Origin: JABFRJ01 sp031365465
GTDB lineage: Bacteria > Pseudomonadota > Alphaproteobacteria > Rhizobiales > Hyphomicrobiaceae
Reading direction: 5' to 3'
NCBI GenBank assembly: GCA_031365465.1
Contig: JANLYD010000282.1
Coordinates: 1 to 27,577 of the forward strand
Length of the DNA: 27,577 nucleotides
Numbering within the stretch: position 1 is the stretch's first letter; every line of letters begins with the position of its first letter. Below are positions 15,309-24,500 of this stretch, one piece after another. The notes beneath the pieces were generated by a model. That model was not told the origin of the DNA and ran no database searches. It saw only the letters and a list, made by a program, of their open reading frames with translations. A program made the translations under genes and the position numbers.

Positions 15309-16391
15309 ATGGCGACGATAGGTAGCAGTGCGAGTAGCACCGGCACGATGCGGGACTTCGGAGGTGAGCGCGGGCACGACGCGCTGCGCCTGTGGCTGTT
15401 TGCCATGGCCGCTCTGGTGTTCGTGATGGTGACGATCGGCGGCGCGACACGGCTGACCGGATCGGGTTTATCGATCACCGAATGGCAGCCGATCATGGGC
15501 GCCATCCCGCCCCTGTCGGAGGCGGCGTGGCTCGACGCGTTCGGTAAATATCAGCAGATTCCGCAATATCACGCGTTGAACAAGGGCATGTCGCTGGCCG
15601 CGTTCAAAGGCATCTATTGGTGGGAGTGGAGTCATCGATTTCTCGGCCGGCTGATCGGTATCGCGTTTCTCATTCCGTTCCTGGCTTTCGTTGCGCGCGG
15701 CTATGTAAGAGGATCGCTGGTTTGGAAGCTGGCTGGGCTTTTCGTGCTTGGCGGTCTGCAAGGCGCGCTCGGCTGGTACATGGTCGCGTCGGGGCTCAGT
15801 CAACGGACGGACGTGAGCCAATACAGGCTGGCAGCACATCTGCTGCTGGCATCGGCATTGTTTGCGGCGCTGCTGTGGACCGCGTTGGATATCGGCATGC
15901 GTGCGCGCCGCCGTGTGCATCTCAGGACGTTGGCTATGGGAAGTGCGGCGTTTGCGTCGATCATTCTCGCGGCCGTGTTCGTGCAGATCGGCGCGGGTGC
16001 GCTGGTTGCGGGCATGAAGGCGGGACTGGCGTACAATACTTGGCCGCTGATGGACGGACGCTTCGTACCATCGGGCGTGCTGATCATGCGACCGGCGTGG
16101 ATCAACGCTTTCGAGAACAGTGCGACGGTGCAGTTCGATCATCGGATGATCGCGTATGTGTTGGCGATTGCGATCGTCTGGCATGCATTGCGCGTCATGC
16201 GCTCGGCCGACGACGAACGGATGCGGCAGTCGGCTGGCTGGCTGGTGGCGGCATTGGCAGCGCAGATCGGCTTGGGAGTCTGGACGCTGCTGGCGCACGT
16301 GCCGCTGGAACTGGCGTTGGCGCACCAGGCGATGGCAATGCTGGTGCTGGCTGCGGCGGTCTGGCATCGTCATACGCTCGTCAGCGATTGA
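15309..16391 (+). CDS. ctaA: Haem A synthase (COX15/CtaA, type 2)
   Basis: The 360-residue, eight-helix protein matches CtaA/Cox15: IGGATRLTGSGLSITEWQP near residue 43, EWSHRFLGRLIGIAFL near 105, GLQGALGWYMVASGL near 150, YRLAAHLLLAS near 170, KAGLAYNTWPLMDG near 240, FDHRMIAYVLAI near 275 and LAHQAMAMLVLA near 335. The four conserved His residues, in SHR, AHL, DHR and AHQ, are the haem ligands. The enzyme oxidises the C8 methyl of haem O to the formyl group of haem A for aa3-type cytochrome oxidase. The ATG at 15309 has GGGA about ten bases upstream. The frame opens at 15234 but that extension is not family-like. The gene is 8 bp before the HAD gene, so the two are probably co-transcribed. 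Confidence 0.96.
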   Translation: MATIGSSASSTGTMRDFGGERGHDALRLWLFAMAALVFVMVTIGGATRLTGSGLSITEWQPIMGAIPPLSEAAWLDAFGKYQQIPQYHALNKGMSLAAFKGIYWWEWSHRFLGRLIGIAFLIPFLAFVARGYVRGSLVWKLAGLFVLGGLQGALGWYMVASGLSQRTDVSQYRLAAHLLLASALFAALLWTALDIGMRARRRVHLRTLAMGSAAFASIILAAVFVQIGAGALVAGMKAGLAYNTWPLMDGRFVPSGVLIMRPAWINAFENSATVQFDHRMIAYVLAIAIVWHALRVMRSADDERMRQSAGWLVAALAAQIGLGVWTLLAHVPLELALAHQAMAMLVLAAAVWHRHTLVSD

Positions 16392-16399
16392 AGTACGCC

Positions 16400-17089
16400 A
16401 TGACCGCTACGCATCTGATTTTCGATCTCGATGATACGCTCTATGCCGAACGCGACTATGCGATCGGCGGGTTTCGGGCGGCGTCGACGTGGGCCAAGGC
16501 CAAGCTGGGTGCAGACATCGATGTCGATCGCATGCTGGCGCTGCTGGACGACGGGCACCTCGGCAAGTTGTTTGCGACTGTGCTCGCGGAAGCAAGGCCC
16601 GATCATACGACCGACGATCTCGCCGCGTTCGTGCGCGCATACGGTGGGCAGACGCCGGATATCTCGTTGTTTCCCGACGCTGCCGAGGCGTTGGCGCATT
16701 GGCAACCACGCCGCCAACTCGGGCTGATTACCGACGGCCACGCGAAGACGCAGCACGCCAAGATCGCGGCGCTGTCGCTGGCGTCACGGTTCGGGCACAT
16801 CATCGCGACAGGTGCGCTCGGCCCGGATCGGGCGTTCCACAAGCCGCACCCACACGCTTTCGAATTGATGGAGACGGCGCTCGGCAAAGCGGGCGACCGA
16901 TTCGTCTACGTCGGCGACAACCTGTCGAAAGATTTCGTCGCGCCGAACGCCCTGGGGTGGACGAGCATCTGGATCGACAGACCGTCGCACCGGCCGCATC
17001 GCATCCACAAGCATCCGAGCGCGCCGGCCGGCGGGGAACCGCACGTGGTCATTCACGATCTGGGTGAACTTACGCGCGTGTTGGGTTGA
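16400..17089 (+). CDS. HAD-superfamily hydrolase (pyrimidine 5'-nucleotidase/YjjG-like)
   Basis: The 229-residue protein carries all four HAD motifs. Motif I is LIFDLDDTLYAER (nucleophile Asp and acid/base Asp at residues 9 and 11). Motif II is GLITDGHAKTQHAKI near 110. Motif III Lys is in FHKPHPHAFE near 152. Motif IV is YVGDNLSKDFVAPNALGW near 175. A helical cap lies between motifs I and II (about 18-85). The closest types are YjjG-like nucleotidases and other phosphatases of the Gph/PhnX clade; substrate cannot be decided. The start at 16400 is 8 bp after the ctaA stop. The same frame is open for a further 780 bp upstream, but that part is an out-of-frame reading of ctaA. The C-terminus is His/Pro-rich (PSHRPHRIHKHPSAPAGG). 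Confidence 0.88.
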   Translation: MTATHLIFDLDDTLYAERDYAIGGFRAASTWAKAKLGADIDVDRMLALLDDGHLGKLFATVLAEARPDHTTDDLAAFVRAYGGQTPDISLFPDAAEALAHWQPRRQLGLITDGHAKTQHAKIAALSLASRFGHIIATGALGPDRAFHKPHPHAFELMETALGKAGDRFVYVGDNLSKDFVAPNALGWTSIWIDRPSHRPHRIHKHPSAPAGGEPHVVIHDLGELTRVLG

Positions 17090-17110
17090 TTTGAATTGCC
17101 ACGAACATTG

Positions 17111-17683
17111 CTATGAACACGGCATGGCCGCCAGGATCGGGCGAAAGCGCTTCGACATTTCTTCGACGATGTCGTCGTAGAGATCGGCCTCGGTGGTCGG
17201 GTACGTCATTGCCCAAATATCGACGCGGCGATTGTTGCAACTGAAATGGACGCGCTCGTAAAATGTTTCGGTGCCACGCGTACCGGACAGGGCATACCAG
17301 CTGCCGGCGGCGCGGCTGTAGTTGATCTTGGCGTCGGCGTAACTGGCGGCCAGTGCTCGCTTGCGCAGGTTGTCGACAGACGAGTTGTCGAGATTTGGGA
17401 ACGTGCCGATCTGCAGCACGGCAGCGCCGTCGGCACTGGTGAAGGTGCGGCCCGCGCGATCAGGCGTCCGCGCCTGCAAGGGTTCGGTCGGATCGCCTTG
17501 CTGTTCGGTGAAGACGCCAGCGGGGTAGGTGAACTTCAGGCTGCCGTTTTCGCTGGTGTAGGTGATCCAGCGAGGCGGACCGGCGGGTGCGGCGCTGGCG
17601 ATCGCATAGGCGGCGCTCAACAGGCAGACGCCAAGTCCAATGCTCGAAATGCCGTGCGCCAGTGGGAGAGGTCGAATGCGCAT
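17111..17683 (-). CDS. Secreted/periplasmic protein of unknown function
   Basis: The 190-residue product begins with a clear signal peptide (MRIRPLPLAHGISSIGLGVC through YAIASAAPA) with likely cleavage after an Ala-x-Ala near residue 33. The mature part reads WITYTSENGSLKFTYPAGVF, then GAAVLQIGTFPNLDNSSVD, WYALSGTRGTETFYERVHFS, and ends in IVEEMSKRFRPILA. Beta-rich segments followed by a final helix recall PsbP/DUF1795-like folds, but no family can be named. The ATG at 17683 has GGAG eight bases upstream. The frame is open to 17935 but that region overlaps the divergent glycosylase gene. It is convergent with the HAD gene and divergent from the DNA glycosylase gene, so probably monocistronic. 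Confidence 0.75.
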   Translation of the reverse strand: MRIRPLPLAHGISSIGLGVCLLSAAYAIASAAPAGPPRWITYTSENGSLKFTYPAGVFTEQQGDPTEPLQARTPDRAGRTFTSADGAAVLQIGTFPNLDNSSVDNLRKRALAASYADAKINYSRAAGSWYALSGTRGTETFYERVHFSCNNRRVDIWAMTYPTTEADLYDDIVEEMSKRFRPILAAMPCS

Positions 17684-17795
17684 GATACCCGCTCCGATCG
17701 TGTTGGTCAGATTTTTACGTGCCCGCGAAACGCTGCTATCATCGACGGACAGCTGATGTCGGCGATATGACAACCCGCATGAAGGCGAGCGCACC

Positions 17796-18518
17796 GTGAA
17801 GACGCCCACGCAAAACACTACTGCAGCGCCAAAGGTTCGGAAAGCATCCAAACGTCGTGCTTCCAAGCTTATCGTTGCGGAAATGATCGCTACGGACGCG
17901 CACGTGACTGTCGGCATCACTGCTCTGCGCGGCACCTGCGCTTACATCCGCAAGGCTCACGACCTGACGGGGCAACCGCCGCTGCGTCGCCGTGCCGGCG
18001 GATTTGACGGGCTGGTGCGGATCATCAACGGGCAGCAACTTTCCGTGGCGAGCGCGGCGGCGATCCATACGCGCCTCGTGGCGACGTTGCAGCCGCTGAC
18101 GGCCACAACGGTGCTGGCGGCGTCTGACGAGACTTTGCGTGGCTGCGGACTGTCGCGCCCAAAGGTCAAGACATTGCGCGCGCTGGCAAAGGCCGTCGAT
18201 GCAGGCTTGGATCTCGACGGACTTGCGACGCTCGACGAAACCGAGGCGATGGCGCAACTGACGGCCGTGTCGGGCATCGGGCCATGGACTGCGGAAATCT
18301 ATCTCATGTTCTGCGTCGGACGGGCCGATGTGTTCGCCTCGGGTGATCTCGCGCTGCAAGTGGCTGCGCAAATGCTGATGGGGCTGGAACAGCGGCCGAC
18401 GTCGCGTGAGATGGCTGTCATCGCCGAACGCTGGCGGCCGCATCGTGCCGTCGCTGCGCTGATGTTGTGGGCCTATTATGCCGAGGCGAAGAAGCAGGGG
18501 CTGGCCATTCCGGTTTGA
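17796..18518 (+). CDS. alkA: DNA-3-methyladenine glycosylase II (AlkA-type HhH-GPD)
   Basis: The 240-residue protein has the HhH-GPD fold markers. GLVRIINGQQLSVASAAAI lies near residue 75, the helix-hairpin-helix LTAVSGIGPWTAEIYLMF near 158, and the catalytic Asp is in ADVFASGDLALQ near 178. The end reads RPHRAVAALMLWAYY. It removes alkylated purines from DNA, leaving an abasic site for base excision repair. It is the short AlkA/MagIII-like form (no N-terminal TBP-like AlkA domain as in E. coli, 282 residues). The N-terminus (MKTPTQNTTAAPKVRKASKR) is basic and disordered. The start is a GTG at 17796 preceded by AGGCGAG. Internal ATG codons would cut into the basic tail. It is divergent from the secreted protein gene and followed by murE after 103 bp. 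Confidence 0.9.
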   Translation: MKTPTQNTTAAPKVRKASKRRASKLIVAEMIATDAHVTVGITALRGTCAYIRKAHDLTGQPPLRRRAGGFDGLVRIINGQQLSVASAAAIHTRLVATLQPLTATTVLAASDETLRGCGLSRPKVKTLRALAKAVDAGLDLDGLATLDETEAMAQLTAVSGIGPWTAEIYLMFCVGRADVFASGDLALQVAAQMLMGLEQRPTSREMAVIAERWRPHRAVAALMLWAYYAEAKKQGLAIPV

Positions 18519-18621
18519 CGGCCCCGGCGACGCACAATACAAGCCCGAGGGAACCGTGGGAGTACGGGCCGGGAACGGGGATCGCGCGCGTGCAAGAACT
18601 CACCGGCATGGATCGGACCTG

Positions 18622-20085
18622 ATGCAGATCAAAGATTTGATCAGCGCGGACGTGACGCTCGTTACTGGCGACGCGGCAACCGAGGTGACGGGCGTAACCG
18701 CCGACAGCCGCCAGGTGATGCCGGGTATGCTGTTTGCGGCGCTGGCGGGAAGCAGCACGGACGGTGGCCGCTTCATCGCCGACGCCGCAGCAAAGGGCGC
18801 CGTTGCGGTGCTGACCGGAGATGGTGATCGTGCAGCCGTCCCGCCGGGACTGGTGGTTCTGGCCGCCGTGGAACCGCGCAAAGTACTGGCCGAAATCGCG
18901 GCCAAGCTGACGCCGGGGCAACCGAAATACGTGGTGGCGATCACCGGCACCAACGGCAAGACGTCGGTTGCCGACTTCACACGGCAGGTGTTCGTCGCCT
19001 TGGGGCGGCAAGCGGCGTCGCTCGGCACCATCGGCATCGTGAAGCCGTCCGGCGCAGTTTATGGTTCGCTGACGACGCCGGATCCGGTCACGCTGCACCG
19101 AGCGCTCTCGGAGTTGGCGGCTGAAGGCGTAACGCATCTGGCGGTCGAAGCCTCGTCGCATGGGCTCGATCAGTTTCGCCTCGACGGCGTGCGCCTCGCG
19201 GCCGGTGCGTTTCTCAATCTGGGCCGCGACCATCTCGATTATCACCCGGACGTCGCGCACTACCTGCACGCCAAACTCGGGCTGTTCTCGCGGCTGTTGC
19301 AGCCGGGCCAACCGGCAATCATCAACGCGGATGCGCCGTATGCCGCCGAGGCCATCGCGGCTGCCACGACACGCAAGCTGACCGTGCTGACGGTCGGTTC
19401 GAGCGGAACGTTCGTGCGTCTCGTCGAGGTGCAGCGCGACGGCTTCGGCCAGCGTTTGACGCTGGAACACGGCGGACGGCGAACCAAAGTGCGCTTGAAC
19501 CTGATCGGCGACTATCAAGCGGACAACGCCTTGGCCGCTGCGGCTTTTGCGATTGCGCTCGGTGAAGATGCCGCCGCGACGTTCGCGGCGCTCGAAACGC
19601 TCAAGGGCGTGTCCGGCCGGCTCGAAGTAATGGGCGAGCACAATGGCGGACTGGTGGTGGTCGACTATGCGCACAAGCCGGAAGCATTGGCCGCAGCGCT
19701 GGCTGCACTCAGACCGTTCGCCACGGGTAAGTTGATCTGCGTGATGGGTTGCGGGGGCAATCGCGACACGGGCAAGCGTCCAATCATGGGCCGCATCGCC
19801 GCCGAGCAAGCGGATCTCGTCATCGTCACCGACGACAATCCGCGCCGCGAACGGGCAGACGATATCCGGCAGGCCGTGTTGGCTGGCATTCCGGCGGCGT
19901 TGCTGTCGAAGGCGCGCAATATCGGTGACCGCGGCGATGCAATCGACGCGGCGGTGCGCGGGCTGCAGGTTGGCGATGTCGCGTTGATTGCCGGCAAGGG
20001 GCACGAAACCGGGCAGATCGTCGGCGATGTCACCATTCCGTTTTCCGATCAGGCCGCCGTGCGCGCGGCACTGGAGTCGCCATGA
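18622..20085 (+). CDS. murE: UDP-N-acetylmuramoyl-tripeptide synthetase MurE (meso-DAP type)
   Basis: The 487-residue Mur ligase shows GVTADSRQVMPGMLFAALAG near residue 30, the ATP loop VVAITGTNGKTSVADF near 104, SLTTPDPVTLHRAL near 150, LAVEASSHGLDQFRLDGV near 174, LNLGRDHLDYHPD near 195 and CVMGCGGNRDTGKRPIMG near 372. The DNPR motif (TDDNPRRERADDI) indicates use of meso-diaminopimelate rather than lysine. It adds DAP to UDP-MurNAc-L-Ala-D-Glu in the cytoplasm for peptidoglycan. The ATG at 18622 gives family length. The open frame to 18478 overlaps the glycosylase gene. The stop overlaps the murF start (ATGA). Unusually, the upstream gene is a DNA glycosylase, not ftsI. Confidence 0.97.
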   Translation: MQIKDLISADVTLVTGDAATEVTGVTADSRQVMPGMLFAALAGSSTDGGRFIADAAAKGAVAVLTGDGDRAAVPPGLVVLAAVEPRKVLAEIAAKLTPGQPKYVVAITGTNGKTSVADFTRQVFVALGRQAASLGTIGIVKPSGAVYGSLTTPDPVTLHRALSELAAEGVTHLAVEASSHGLDQFRLDGVRLAAGAFLNLGRDHLDYHPDVAHYLHAKLGLFSRLLQPGQPAIINADAPYAAEAIAAATTRKLTVLTVGSSGTFVRLVEVQRDGFGQRLTLEHGGRRTKVRLNLIGDYQADNALAAAAFAIALGEDAAATFAALETLKGVSGRLEVMGEHNGGLVVVDYAHKPEALAAALAALRPFATGKLICVMGCGGNRDTGKRPIMGRIAAEQADLVIVTDDNPRRERADDIRQAVLAGIPAALLSKARNIGDRGDAIDAAVRGLQVGDVALIAGKGHETGQIVGDVTIPFSDQAAVRAALESP

Positions 20086-21524
20086 AACCGGATGTCGACG
20101 CGAAAGACGCAAACCCGCCACGCGACCGCCTGTGGTCTGAAGTGGTGCTGGCTAGAGTGTGTGACGGCACGCTCGACGGCGCGCTTGGTGCGCCCATCAC
20201 CGGCATTTCGATCGATACACGCAGCATCTCGCGCGGTGATTTGTTCGTGGCACTCACCGATCAGCGCGACGGGCATGATTTCGTCACGCGCGCGTTCCAG
20301 GCGGGAGCGACGGCGGCGCTGGTGTCGAAAAGCTACGCCCGCCGCGATGGCGACGGCTTGCTGATCCGCGTCGACGATCCGTTGCGGGCGCTCGAAGATG
20401 CGGGCCGCATCGCGCGCTTTCGAACGGATGCGCAGGTGGTGGCTGTCACCGGCAGCGTCGGCAAGACGGGCACCAAGGAAATGCTGCGCTTGTGCCTGGG
20501 GCGGTTGGGCCAAACTCATGCCTCGGAAAAATCATACAACAATCATTGGGGCGTACCGCTGACGCTGGCCCGGATGCCGGCCAAAACAGTCTTCGGCGTG
20601 TTCGAAATCGGTATGAACCATCCCGGCGAGATCGCGCCGCTGGTGCGCATGGTTGCGCCCGACATCGGCATCATCACCACGGTCGAAGCGGTGCATCTGG
20701 CGCAGTTCGCATCCGTCACGGAGATCGCCGAAGCCAAAGCCGAATTGATGCTGGGCATCGCCTCGGGCGGCACGGCGATCCTCAATCGCGACAACGCGTA
20801 TTTCGATCTGTTGGCCGATCGGGCTGAAGCGCGCGGCTTGTTCGTGACGCAGTTCGGTAGCCATGCCGACTGCGACGTGCGCCTGACGACGGTGGACTTG
20901 GCGCACGACGGGTCGTTGGTTTCAGTCGAGGTGCGCGGCCGGCCGGTACGGTATCGCCTGGGAGCGCCAGGGCGACATTACGTCATGAATTCGCTGGCGG
21001 TGGTGGCCGCACTCGATGCCCTCGGCGTCGATCTCGATGCAGGGTTGGCGGCACTGGCCGATATTTCGGCACCACCGGGCCGGGGCGAGCGAAGCCTGCT
21101 CAGTGTGGGTGGCGGCACGCTGTTGCTGATCGACGAAAGCTACAATGCCAATCCCGCGTCGATGGCGGCCGCGCTGGCCAATCTCGGCAGCGTTCCGCGC
21201 GCGAATTATCGCCGGCGAATCGCCATCCTGGGCGACATGCGCGAACTCGGTGACGAGGCCGATGCTCTCCATGCCGGACTGGCCGGCGCAGTAGTGGCGG
21301 CTGGCGTGGACCAGGTTTTTGCCTGTGGTCCGCACATGCGCGCGCTGTTCGAGACGCTGCCGGCAGACGTGCGCGGCGCTTATTCCGGCACATCGGCCGA
21401 ACTGTCGGAACCCGTCAGTCACGGGCTCGGCGCGGGCGATGCGGTGATGATCAAGGGCTCGCTCGGCACCAACATGGCGCCGCTGGTGGCAGCCGTTCGG
21501 GCGCTGGCCGGCTCCGCACAATGA
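20082..21524 (+). CDS. murF: UDP-MurNAc-tripeptide:D-Ala-D-Ala ligase MurF
   Basis: The 480-residue protein has MurF marks: ISIDTRSISRGDLFVALTDQ near residue 45, VVAVTGSVGKTGTKEMLR near 120, SEKSYNNHWGVPLTL near 150, FEIGMNHPGEIAPLVRMVAP near 185, LNRDNAYFD, LLLIDESYNANPASMAAAL near 350 and RRIAILGDMRELGDEA. It ligates D-Ala-D-Ala to the UDP-MurNAc-tripeptide. The gene starts within the murE stop (4-bp ATGA overlap), so expression is coupled. It is the last gene before a convergent efflux operon. The expected next gene of the division/cell-wall cluster, mraY, is absent. Confidence 0.97.
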   Translation: MKPDVDAKDANPPRDRLWSEVVLARVCDGTLDGALGAPITGISIDTRSISRGDLFVALTDQRDGHDFVTRAFQAGATAALVSKSYARRDGDGLLIRVDDPLRALEDAGRIARFRTDAQVVAVTGSVGKTGTKEMLRLCLGRLGQTHASEKSYNNHWGVPLTLARMPAKTVFGVFEIGMNHPGEIAPLVRMVAPDIGIITTVEAVHLAQFASVTEIAEAKAELMLGIASGGTAILNRDNAYFDLLADRAEARGLFVTQFGSHADCDVRLTTVDLAHDGSLVSVEVRGRPVRYRLGAPGRHYVMNSLAVVAALDALGVDLDAGLAALADISAPPGRGERSLLSVGGGTLLLIDESYNANPASMAAALANLGSVPRANYRRRIAILGDMRELGDEADALHAGLAGAVVAAGVDQVFACGPHMRALFETLPADVRGAYSGTSAELSEPVSHGLGAGDAVMIKGSLGTNMAPLVAAVRALAGSAQ

Positions 21525-21539
21525 CGGCAGATAGGTCTG

Positions 21540-21565
21540 CTGCCGAGTGAGCGGTTACTCGGCAG
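21540..21565. terminator. Hairpin between convergent murF and RND pump genes
   Basis: A perfect 9-bp inverted repeat (CTGCCGAGT at 21540-21548 with ACTCGGCAG at 21557-21565) encloses an 8-nt loop. It starts 16 bp after the murF stop and covers the last codons of the pump gene on the other strand. There is no T-tract on either side, so it may be a weak bidirectional or Rho-assisted terminator, or an mRNA 3'-end stabiliser. Confidence 0.5.
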
Positions 21566-24500
21566 CGGCGGGAATGGGATTCGCCACTGTCGACTCCGCC
21601 TCCGGCTTCGCAGCTCTCTTGCCGAAGAATTTCCGGATCACCACGTAGAACACGGGCGTAAAGATCAGCCCGAACATGGTGACGCCGATCATGCCCCAGA
21701 ACACCGCTGTGCCAAGCGCGATGCGGAACTCGGCGCCCGCGCCTTTCGCCAGATAGAGCGGAATCACGCCGAGCGTGAACGCCAGCGACGTCATCTTGTT
21801 GGGCCGCAGGCGCATGCGGCAGGCTTCGACTGCCGACGTCACCGCATCCATGCCCTGCTCTTCAAGCTGCTTGGCGAACTCTACGATCAGAATCGCATTT
21901 TTGGCGGCGAGGCCGATCAGCACCACGAAGCCTATCTGCGTGAGTATGTTGATGTCGCGTGCGTGCAGCCACACGCCGAACGCCGCCGACAGCAGGCACA
22001 TCGGCACGATCAGCAGGATCGCCAGCGGCAGCGACCAGCTTTCGTATTGCGCGGCCAATGCCAGGAACACGAACAGCACAGCCAGCGCAAAGATGTAATA
22101 CCCGGTGCGCCCGACCTTCGCCTCTTGGTAGGACAGGTCGGTCCACTCGTAGGTCACGCCCTCGGGAAGCTGTTGGGCTGCAACTTCGGCCATGACCTCG
22201 AGTGCCTGCCCGGACGACACGCCCGCCTTGGCCGAGCCGTTGATTTCGATCGTCGGAAACAGGTTGTAGCGCGGCACGCGGTCGGGGCCGGTATTTTCAA
22301 CAAAGGTCACCACCGAGCCGAGCGGCACCATGGCGCCATCGACGTTGCGGACGCGTATCCGGTTGACGTTGTCCTGGCTGAGGCGGAAATCGCCCTCGGC
22401 CTGTGCGGTCACGCGGTAGGTGCGGCCGAACATGTTGAAGTCGTTGACGTAAGCCGATCCCATGTAGACGCGCATGGCCTCGAAGATGCGATCGACAGGC
22501 ACCTTCAGCATTTGCGCCTTGTCGCGATCGACATCGACGAACACTTGCGGCGTGCCGGCATTGAATGTCGTGAACGTATTCTGGATCAGGGGATGCTGAT
22601 TGGCCGCCGCGATCAGATTGTTTGCGATGGTGGAGAAGTTCTGCGGGGTCTGGCCGAGCTTGTCTTGTAGCCGCATCGAGAAGCCGGCGGTGCCGCCGAG
22701 CCCGCGGACGGGCGGGGGCACGAAGACCAACGTCGTCGCTTCCTGCACCACACTCAGCCGCTGGCGCAGCATCTGCGCGATCGTGCGCACGTCCAACTTT
22801 TCCGCCTGCCGCTCCTCGAACGGTTTGAGCACCACGAAAAACGAGCCGTAATACGACGCGTTGGTGAAGGTAGCACCGTTGCGGCCGGAGAAGGCGTTGG
22901 TGTATTTGACGCCGGGCGTGCCCAAGATGATGTCGTTGGCTTTCTTGACGACGTCGTCGGTACGGCTGAGCGCGGAACCGGACGGCAACTGCAGCGATAC
23001 GATGGCGATACCGCGATCGATGTCGGGGATGAACCCGGTCGGAATGCCTGGAACGAAGTAGACTGCGAATACGATCAGCCCCGCGTAAGCGGCGAGCACG
23101 ACAGGCCACGCGCCGGCCAATCGCCGCACAAGCGACGCGTAGCCGTTGGCGAATTTGTCGAAGGCCCAGTTGAAGCCGTCGAAGAACAGCCGCACCGGCT
23201 TGGTGATCACCGACATGACGGTGCGTTTGGGATGGTGCTCGTGCGGACGCAGCAGCAGCGCCGCCAGCGCCGGCGACAGTGTCAGCGAAATGAACGCGGA
23301 AATCAGTGTCGCACTCGCCACCGTGATCGCGAACTGCCGATAGAATTGCCCAGTGATGCCGGGCGTGAAGGCGGTCGGAATGAACACGGCCGACAGTACG
23401 AGGGCGATGGCGACCAGGGCTGCGCCCACCTCGTCCATCGAGGTTTTTGCCGCCTGCAGCGGGCTCATGCCTTCCTTGAGCTTGGTCTCCACGTTTTCGA
23501 CGACGACGATGGCGTCGTCGACAACGATGCCGACCGCGAGCACGAGACCGAACAACGTCAGCATATTGAGCGAAAAGCCGAACGCCTGCATGACGGCGAA
23601 GGTGCCGATCAGCGAAATCGGGATCGCGGCCACCGGAATGACCGTTGCGCGCCAAGTCTGCAAAAACAGCAGCACGACGAGCACGACCAGCGTCACCGCT
23701 TCGATGATCGAACTGTACAGCTCTTTGATCGAGACTTCGATGAATTCGGTGGGGTTGTAGGTGATGCGGTATTCGAGACCCTTGGGAAATGATTTGGACA
23801 GGTCGTCGATGGCGGCCTTGACCGCATTGCTCGCCGTCAGTGCGTTCGACCCCGTCTGCTGCGATACCACCAGCACCGTTGCCGGGTTGCGATCGGCGTA
23901 GCCGTAGGAACCGTAGTTAAGGGCACCCATTTCGGCGCGGCCGACATCCTTCAAGCGCACCACGCGCCCGTCGGGCGAGATCTTGACGATGATGTCGTTG
24001 AATTCGTCAGCGGTTCTGAGCCGTCCCTTGAGCTGCAGCGAAACCTGGAATGCCGTCTTGCCGTCGATGGGCGGCTCGCCGATGGTGCCGCCGGCCACCT
24101 GGACGTTCTGATTGCGCAGGGCCACAAGCACTTCTTCGGCTGTGAGGTTACGAAGAGCGATACGTTCCGGATCGAGCCAGATGCGCATCGAATATTCACG
24201 CGCACCAAACAACTGCACATCGCCCACGCCTTCGATTCGCATGAGCCGGTCGCGCACGTTGAGCAGGCCGTAGTTCGAAATGTAAACCTGATCGAGGCTT
24301 GAATCCGGCGACAGCAAATGGATGTTGAGCAACTGATCGGGTGAGCGCTTGCGCACCAGTAGGCCGCTGCGGCGCACCTCGTCAGGCAAACGTCGCTCGG
24401 CGGACGACACACGGTTTTGCACCAGCACCTGCGCGCGGTCGATATCGACGCCGATGTCGAAAGTGACGGTGATCGACACGTTCCCGTCGTTGGTCGACTG

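Noticed and set aside
15617..16399. Fusion of a long N-terminal domain to the HAD hydrolase
   Set aside because: The open frame upstream of 16400 is an out-of-frame reading of ctaA with low-quality composition; HAD motif I begins right after the ATG at 16400.
22297..23655. Long minus-strand ORF within the RND pump gene
   Set aside because: It overlaps the pump in another frame, and its composition (Arg, Ala, His-rich) is typical of a shadow frame.
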